NCBI GenBank assembly: GCA_902767025.1
Contig: CACXFZ010000034.1
Location: 1 to 10,622 of the forward strand
DNA: 10,622 nucleotides
Direction: 5' to 3'
Source: an uncultured Coriobacteriaceae bacterium
Lineage (GTDB): Bacteria; Actinomycetota; Coriobacteriia; Coriobacteriales; Eggerthellaceae
Shown: positions 6,964 to 10,622 of the stretch, one piece after another
Layout: each line of letters opens with the position of its first letter
Numbering within the stretch: the first letter of the stretch is position 1
Translations under genes and position numbers: made by a program
Notes under the pieces: model-generated
Told to the model about the DNA's origin: nothing
The model's database searches: none
The model's input: the letters and a program-made list of their open reading frames with translations, nothing else

Positions 6964-7025
6964 TCGCTGACACTTCGACCACCTGCGTCTCGTGGCGCGC
7001 GCTGCTGGGGCGCGGGGGTGGCCGC

Positions 7026-7179
7026 TGTTGCAGGTTCCCTCGACCTACGGGCGCGGCGACGCTTCGCTGGCCGCGCTGGGGCCTGGCGGGACCTGCCGGG
7101 TGGGCTGCTGCTGCAACTTCTCTCAACCTGCTCGCGGCATTGCTTCGCTCGCCGCGCTTGCCTGGCGAAACCTGCGGGG
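7026..7179. repeat. Two tandem hairpin-forming repeat units, 81-83 bp apart
   Basis: Unit 1 (7026-7100) and unit 2 (7109-7179) align over most of their length; shared cores include GCTTCGCT, GCCGCGCT, GCCTGGCG and ACCTGC. The offset drifts from 83 to 81 bp, so small indels have occurred. Each unit is itself palindromic. In unit 1, GCAGGT (7030-7035) pairs with ACCTGC (7091-7096), and GCGCGGC (7051-7057) with GCCGCGC (7070-7076). In unit 2, GCGGC (7134-7138) pairs with GCCGC (7151-7155). A more diverged partial copy may precede them at about 6971-7020. The frame drift argues against a coding repeat. Confidence 0.65.
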
Positions 7180-7220
7180 AGTGTCGTGGTGGTGGGGGTA
7201 ATGGAATATCCAGGGCGTAA

Positions 7221-7332
7221 TGCCATGAAAACGTACGCTGTGCACGTCGTTTGAGCCCAGATGGCACGAAAACGCACGGTATGCACGCGCCGCGTCGGCG
7301 GTCTCACGTGCACAGCGTGCATTTTCATGGCA
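7221..7332. repeat. Three copies of a 27-bp motif, two direct and one inverted
   Basis: Copy 1 is 7221-7247 and copy 2 is 7262-7288, in the same direction (41-bp period, 21 of 27 identical). Copy 3 is 7306-7332 on the opposite strand, 25 of 27 identical to copy 1. Each carries a GAAAA core and a TGCAC-containing end. Copies 1 and 3 could form a 27-bp stem around a 58-nt loop that contains copy 2. Copy 2 could instead pair with copy 3, giving two mutually exclusive folds. The spacing is irregular and there are no spacers of equal length, so it is not a CRISPR array. Confidence 0.75.
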
Positions 7333-7452
7333 GAAAGATCCCGGGTTTATGTTTTGAGCCGATTCCCAAGGTGTCCTTGCAAGTCTGGTGGGGTCGCGGC
7401 ATGGCTACGCGCACCGTCGGGCGGTTCGGCTGTCTATTGGTGTTTAAAGGGT

Positions 7453-7893
7453 CTAGTGCTGCTTGACCACGAGCACGTCGCAGTCGGCGGTGCGGATCAG
7501 GTGCGTGCTCACGCTTCCCACGAACGCATAGCGGATCTTCGACAGGCCGCGCTCGCCGCAGACGATCAGGTCGGGCTTCACGTCTTCGAGCATCAGGCCC
7601 AGGGTCTCCTGGATGGTGCCCATGTCCACACGCAAGTCGATGCTGGGGATGTTGGGGTCGTCTTCGGCTTCCTTGATCGTTTCAGCAAGCTCGTCCTGGA
7701 TGCGCAGATGGACCTGGTCGCAGATGTTGCGCAGGTCGTACGAGGTGGCCTCGGTCGGAACAGCGTCGACGACGTGTCCCATCACGATGCTCGCCTGGTT
7801 GTTCGATGCGATGCGCACCGCCTTCTTGGCAACCATGTCCTGCGTGTCGCCGCCGTCGAGCGCGACGAAAACCAGCTTGTAATCCGTACTCAT
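7453..7893 (-). CDS. Universal stress protein, UspA family (ATP-binding type)
   Basis: This 146-residue single-domain protein begins MSTDYKLVFVALDGGDTQDM. The start (7891-7893) follows a GGGAGG ribosome site (plus strand 7900-7905) at six bases, so the longer open frame upstream is not used. The ATP-binding signature G-2X-G-9X-G-S is exact: Gly113, Gly116, Gly126 and Ser127 (CGERGLSKIRYAFVGSVS). The N-terminal strand with a conserved Asp (ALDGG) is also typical, as is the closing strand DVLVVKQ. Proteins of this family bind ATP and modulate survival under starvation or stress; the exact target here is unknown. It lies 34 bp downstream of engB on the same strand, so the two are probably cotranscribed. 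No clear terminator follows. Confidence 0.9.
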   Translation of the reverse strand: MSTDYKLVFVALDGGDTQDMVAKKAVRIASNNQASIVMGHVVDAVPTEATSYDLRNICDQVHLRIQDELAETIKEAEDDPNIPSIDLRVDMGTIQETLGLMLEDVKPDLIVCGERGLSKIRYAFVGSVSTHLIRTADCDVLVVKQH

Positions 7894-7927
7894 GGCAATC
7901 CTCCCGACGAGTTGTTCGATATGGCTA

Positions 7928-8518
7928 TTATGCCATGCAGGAGGCGATAAATGCACGCACGTCTTCGATTCCCTGGCCATCTGCCGACGACGTCACGAAC
8001 ACGTAGGTGTCGCCGGTGGCGCCCAGCTGCTTGCACAGGGCGGAAACCTGCTTGCGCTGCTTGCTCGCGGAGAGCTTGTCGGCTTTGGTGAACACGATGG
8101 AAAAGGGCAGCTCGTGCTGTGCCAGGTACGAGATCATCTGGATGTCGAGCTCGCTGGCGTCATGGCGTATGTCCACGAGCACGAACACCTGCCCGAACGT
8201 GCGGTCCTGCTCGAAATAGCCCTCGACCAGGGGTCGCCAGCGCTCGCGGTCGCTTTTGGACACCTGCGCGAAGCCGTATCCCGGCAGGTCGATGAAGGTG
8301 GCGCCAGGTACGTCGAACCAGTTGATCGTGGTGGTCTTGCCCGGCGTGGACGACACCTTCACCAGGTTCTTGCGCCCGAATATCTTGTTCATCAGCGAGC
8401 TTTTCCCCACGTTCGAGCGTCCCACGAAGGAAAACTCGGGCAGGGGGGAGGCGGGCAGGGCCGAGGCGTCTGCGTACGATGCCGTGAACTTTACCTGTGA
8501 AAAGGGGGCGGTGGACAT
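7928..8518 (-). CDS. engB: Ribosome biogenesis GTP-binding protein EngB (YsxC/YihA)
   Basis: This 196-residue TrmE-Era-EngA-EngB-class GTPase is needed for late assembly of the large ribosomal subunit. Signature motifs in order are G1 GRSNVGKS (33-40), the G2 region STPGKTTTINWF (57-68), G3 DLPGYG (77-82), G4 TKAD (144-147) and G5 TSSADGQG near the C-terminus. The segment FVGRSNVGKSSLMN and the DLPGYGFA turn are diagnostic for EngB rather than Era or Der. Length is normal. The ATG (8516-8518) has only a weak GAGAG upstream, and no strong promoter was found between it and the divergent str operon. It is the first gene of a likely two-gene unit with the UspA-like gene. Confidence 0.95.
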   Translation of the reverse strand: MSTAPFSQVKFTASYADASALPASPLPEFSFVGRSNVGKSSLMNKIFGRKNLVKVSSTPGKTTTINWFDVPGATFIDLPGYGFAQVSKSDRERWRPLVEGYFEQDRTFGQVFVLVDIRHDASELDIQMISYLAQHELPFSIVFTKADKLSASKQRKQVSALCKQLGATGDTYVFVTSSADGQGIEDVRAFIASCMA

Positions 8519-8690
8519 GATGTGCTCTCAATCGGACGGGTTTTCGCCCCTCAAGCTTACCGTCTGGAGCGCTCAGGCTGTGAAGTTTTCGCGAACTTGC
8601 CACACAAAAGCGGGCCTGTAGCGCGAATTCCCGCTCGTGAGCTGGGATAATGCTGTTTAAGCAAGATGGATACGCCCGGGTGCGTGGCGT

Positions 8691-8720
8691 TTGACACGCC
8701 TGTGTGAGCGGTGCTAAAGT
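8691..8720 (+). promoter_or_regulatory. str operon promoter (rpsL-rpsG-fusA)
   Basis: A perfect TTGACA (8691-8696) is followed after 18 bp by TAAAGT (8715-8720). TGc directly before the -10 (8712-8714) makes it an extended -10. Predicted +1 is near 8727, leaving a ~78-nt leader before the rpsL start. The leader holds only a small GTCT/AGAC hairpin (8731-8742). The strength of the match fits a ribosomal-protein operon. Confidence 0.75.
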
Positions 8721-8805
8721 ACCGCTTCGCGTCTTTTGAGACACTGCTAGTAATGGGTACGAAGGCTCTTAAGGTAGGGCCTAAAGGATGAGAAGGAGTT
8801 TTCCT

Positions 8806-9177
8806 TTGCCTACTATTAATCAGTTGGTCCGCAAGGGCCGCCACGATCAGGTGGAGAAGAAAAAGACCCCCGCATTGAAGGGCAACCCGCAGAAGCGCGG
8901 CGTGTGCACGCGCGTGTACACCACCACGCCCAAGAAACCGAACTCGGCACTGCGCAAGGTGTGCCGTGTGCGCCTGGTGAACGGCATGGAAGTTACGGCC
9001 TACATCCCCGGCGTCGGCCACAACCTGCAGGAGCACTCGATGGTGCTCATCCGCGGCGGCCGTGTGCGCGACCTGCCCGGTGTGCGTTACAAGGTAATTC
9101 GTGCTGCGCTGGACTGCGCCGCGGTCGATGGCCGCATGCAGAGCCGCAGCCGCTACGGCGCCAAGCGCCCCAAGTAA
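8806..9177 (+). CDS. rpsL: 30S ribosomal protein S12 (TTG start)
   Basis: This 123-residue protein lies at the decoding centre of the small subunit. I chose the TTG at 8806 because it gives the universal N-terminus MPTINQLVRKGR. It also sits 7 nt after AGAAGGAG (8791-8798), a strong ribosome site. The in-frame ATG at 8788 would add MRRSFP and would place that ribosome site inside the gene. The conserved TTPKKPNSALRK loop keeps both lysines (43, 44). At residue 88 the sequence reads GGRVRDLPGVRY, with Arg (codon CGC, 9067-9069) where E. coli and Mycobacterium have the Lys involved in streptomycin sensitivity. It is the first gene of the operon, 36 bp before rpsG. Confidence 0.96.
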   Translation: MPTINQLVRKGRHDQVEKKKTPALKGNPQKRGVCTRVYTTTPKKPNSALRKVCRVRLVNGMEVTAYIPGVGHNLQEHSMVLIRGGRVRDLPGVRYKVIRAALDCAAVDGRMQSRSRYGAKRPK

Positions 9178-9213
9178 GAATACGAACCTCAGTAGAGTGA
9201 AAGGATAGGTAGT

Positions 9214-9684
9214 ATGCCACGTCGTGCAGCAGCATCCCGCCGTGAAGTGCAGCCGGATGCCGTATACAACAACCGTCTTGTCACGCAGCTGATCAACAAG
9301 GTGCTCCTCGACGGCAAGAAATCCACCGCCGAGTCCATCGTGTATGGCGCCTTCGACATCGTTGCCGACAAGACCGGCCAGGACGCGCTTTCCGTGTTCA
9401 AGAAGGCCATGGACAACGTGCGCCCGACCCTCGAGGTCAAGCCCAAGCGCGTGGGCGGCGCCACCTACCAGGTGCCCATGGAGGTCAACTCCCGCCGCGC
9501 CACCACCCTCGCCATCCGCTGGATGGTGGACTTCAGCCGCAACCGCAAGGAGCACACGATGCGTGAGCGCCTTGCCGCCGAGATCATGGATGCCGCCGAG
9601 AACACCGGCGCGTCGGTGAAGCGCCGCGAGGACCTGTACAAGATGGCCGAGTCGAACCGTGCGTTCTCGCACTACCGTTTCTAG
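9214..9684 (+). CDS. rpsG: 30S ribosomal protein S7
   Basis: This 156-residue protein begins MPRRAAASRREVQPDAVYNN, the normal length and start for bacterial S7. It nucleates assembly of the 30S head by binding the 3' domain of 16S rRNA and contacts the E-site tRNA. Family segments visible are KVLLDGKKSTAE, VKPKRVGGATYQVP and RWMVDFSR, ending in NRAFSHYRF. AAGGA at 9201-9205 precedes the ATG by 8 nt. The rpsL-rpsG gap is only 36 bp, shorter than the ~100-nt E. coli gap that holds the S7 autoregulatory RNA. That control element is therefore probably absent here or elsewhere. Confidence 0.97.
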   Translation: MPRRAAASRREVQPDAVYNNRLVTQLINKVLLDGKKSTAESIVYGAFDIVADKTGQDALSVFKKAMDNVRPTLEVKPKRVGGATYQVPMEVNSRRATTLAIRWMVDFSRNRKEHTMRERLAAEIMDAAENTGASVKRREDLYKMAESNRAFSHYRF

Positions 9685-9705
9685 AAGGGAAGGATCAGAG
9701 TACCA

Positions 9706-10622
<917 letters not shown>

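Larger units (their letters stand above)
6851..7452. other. Gene-free, repeat-packed convergent spacer (about 600 bp)
   Basis: This stretch separates the 3' end of hppA (+) from the 3' end of the uspA-like gene (-). It contains the three repeat groups listed separately. The remaining ~120 bp at 7333-7452 shows no gene, no RNA gene and no clear terminator for the minus-strand gene. Open frames here (for example minus strand 6870-7328) are low-complexity Arg/Ala/Pro translations of the repeats without a ribosome site, and are not credible proteins. Confidence 0.7.

Noticed and set aside
7225..7254. Nine-codon ORF (MKTYAVHVV) inside the first 27-bp repeat
   Set aside because: The related peptide in the inverted copy does not stop at the same place and copy 2 lacks the start, so conservation is better explained at the DNA level.
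4667..7267. Minus-strand open frame (866 codons) opposite hppA
   Set aside because: Same shadow effect; it runs through the hppA terminator and the repeats and encodes a low-complexity Gly/His/Asp-rich translation.
6870..7328. Minus-strand 152-codon open frame in the repeat region
   Set aside because: It is built from the repeat units, is Arg/Pro/Ala-rich, lacks a ribosome site and contains no recognisable motif.
7221..7332. CRISPR array
   Set aside because: Only three copies, one inverted, irregular 14- and 17-bp intervals, and no cas genes in the window.
7390..7452. Terminator for the UspA-like gene
   Set aside because: Only a 4-bp ACCG/CGGT stem and no U-tract on the minus strand.
6851..7452. 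tRNA or rRNA gene in the long spacer
   Set aside because: No T-loop, anticodon-arm or acceptor pattern and no rRNA-like sequence was seen on either strand.
8609..8635. AGCGGG/CCCGCT hairpin between engB and rpsL
   Set aside because: Six pairs around a 15-nt loop, upstream of the str promoter, with no T-run; too weak to call.

Overview
The window (10,622 bp, high GC) looks like the chromosome of a high-GC anaerobic actinobacterium, most likely Coriobacteriia (Eggerthellaceae-like). This placement is inferred from GC-rich third positions, a pcrA promoter that implies a leaderless mRNA, a K+-independent proton-pumping pyrophosphatase, and the general protein flavour. No search could be run, so the taxon is a guess.

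Layout, left to right. (1) 1-349: the 3' end of a VWA-domain, magnesium-chelatase-D-like protein, cut by the window edge. (2) 443-1051: an AT-richer toxin-antitoxin module. It has a perfect 20-bp palindromic operator, an intact RelB/DinJ antitoxin, and a YafQ-type toxin that an in-frame TAG stops just before its conserved RTGTHSNLF tail. Two other conserved positions are also changed, so the toxin looks dead. (3) 1140-2060 (-): a radical SAM protein with a CX4CX2C cluster motif, converging on the toxin. (4) 2060-2167: a compact divergent promoter region with interleaved -35/-10 boxes. The pcrA mRNA is predicted to start at or next to its ATG. (5) 2167-4524: PcrA/UvrD helicase with the C-terminal Tudor-like domain. 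(6) 4691-6820: membrane H+-pyrophosphatase hppA, closed by a perfect 14-bp terminator hairpin.

(7) 6851-7452: about 600 bp with no credible gene, lying between the convergent ends of hppA and uspA. It is packed with three distinct repeat architectures: a 101-nt imperfect palindrome, two tandem hairpin-forming units about 81-83 bp apart, and three copies of a 27-bp motif, two direct and one inverted. This is the least explained part of the window.

(8) 7453-8518 (-): engB (ribosome-assembly GTPase) followed by a UspA-family protein, probably one transcript. (9) 8691 onward (+): the str operon, with a strong promoter, rpsL (TTG start), rpsG and the first 305 codons of fusA, which runs off the right edge. 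S12 has Arg at the position equivalent to Lys88, where Lys-to-Arg gives streptomycin resistance in mycobacteria.

Most of the window is housekeeping: translation (S12, S7, EF-G, EngB), DNA repair (PcrA) and energy conservation (HppA). The accessory or unusual parts are the decaying toxin-antitoxin module and the repeat-packed convergent spacer.
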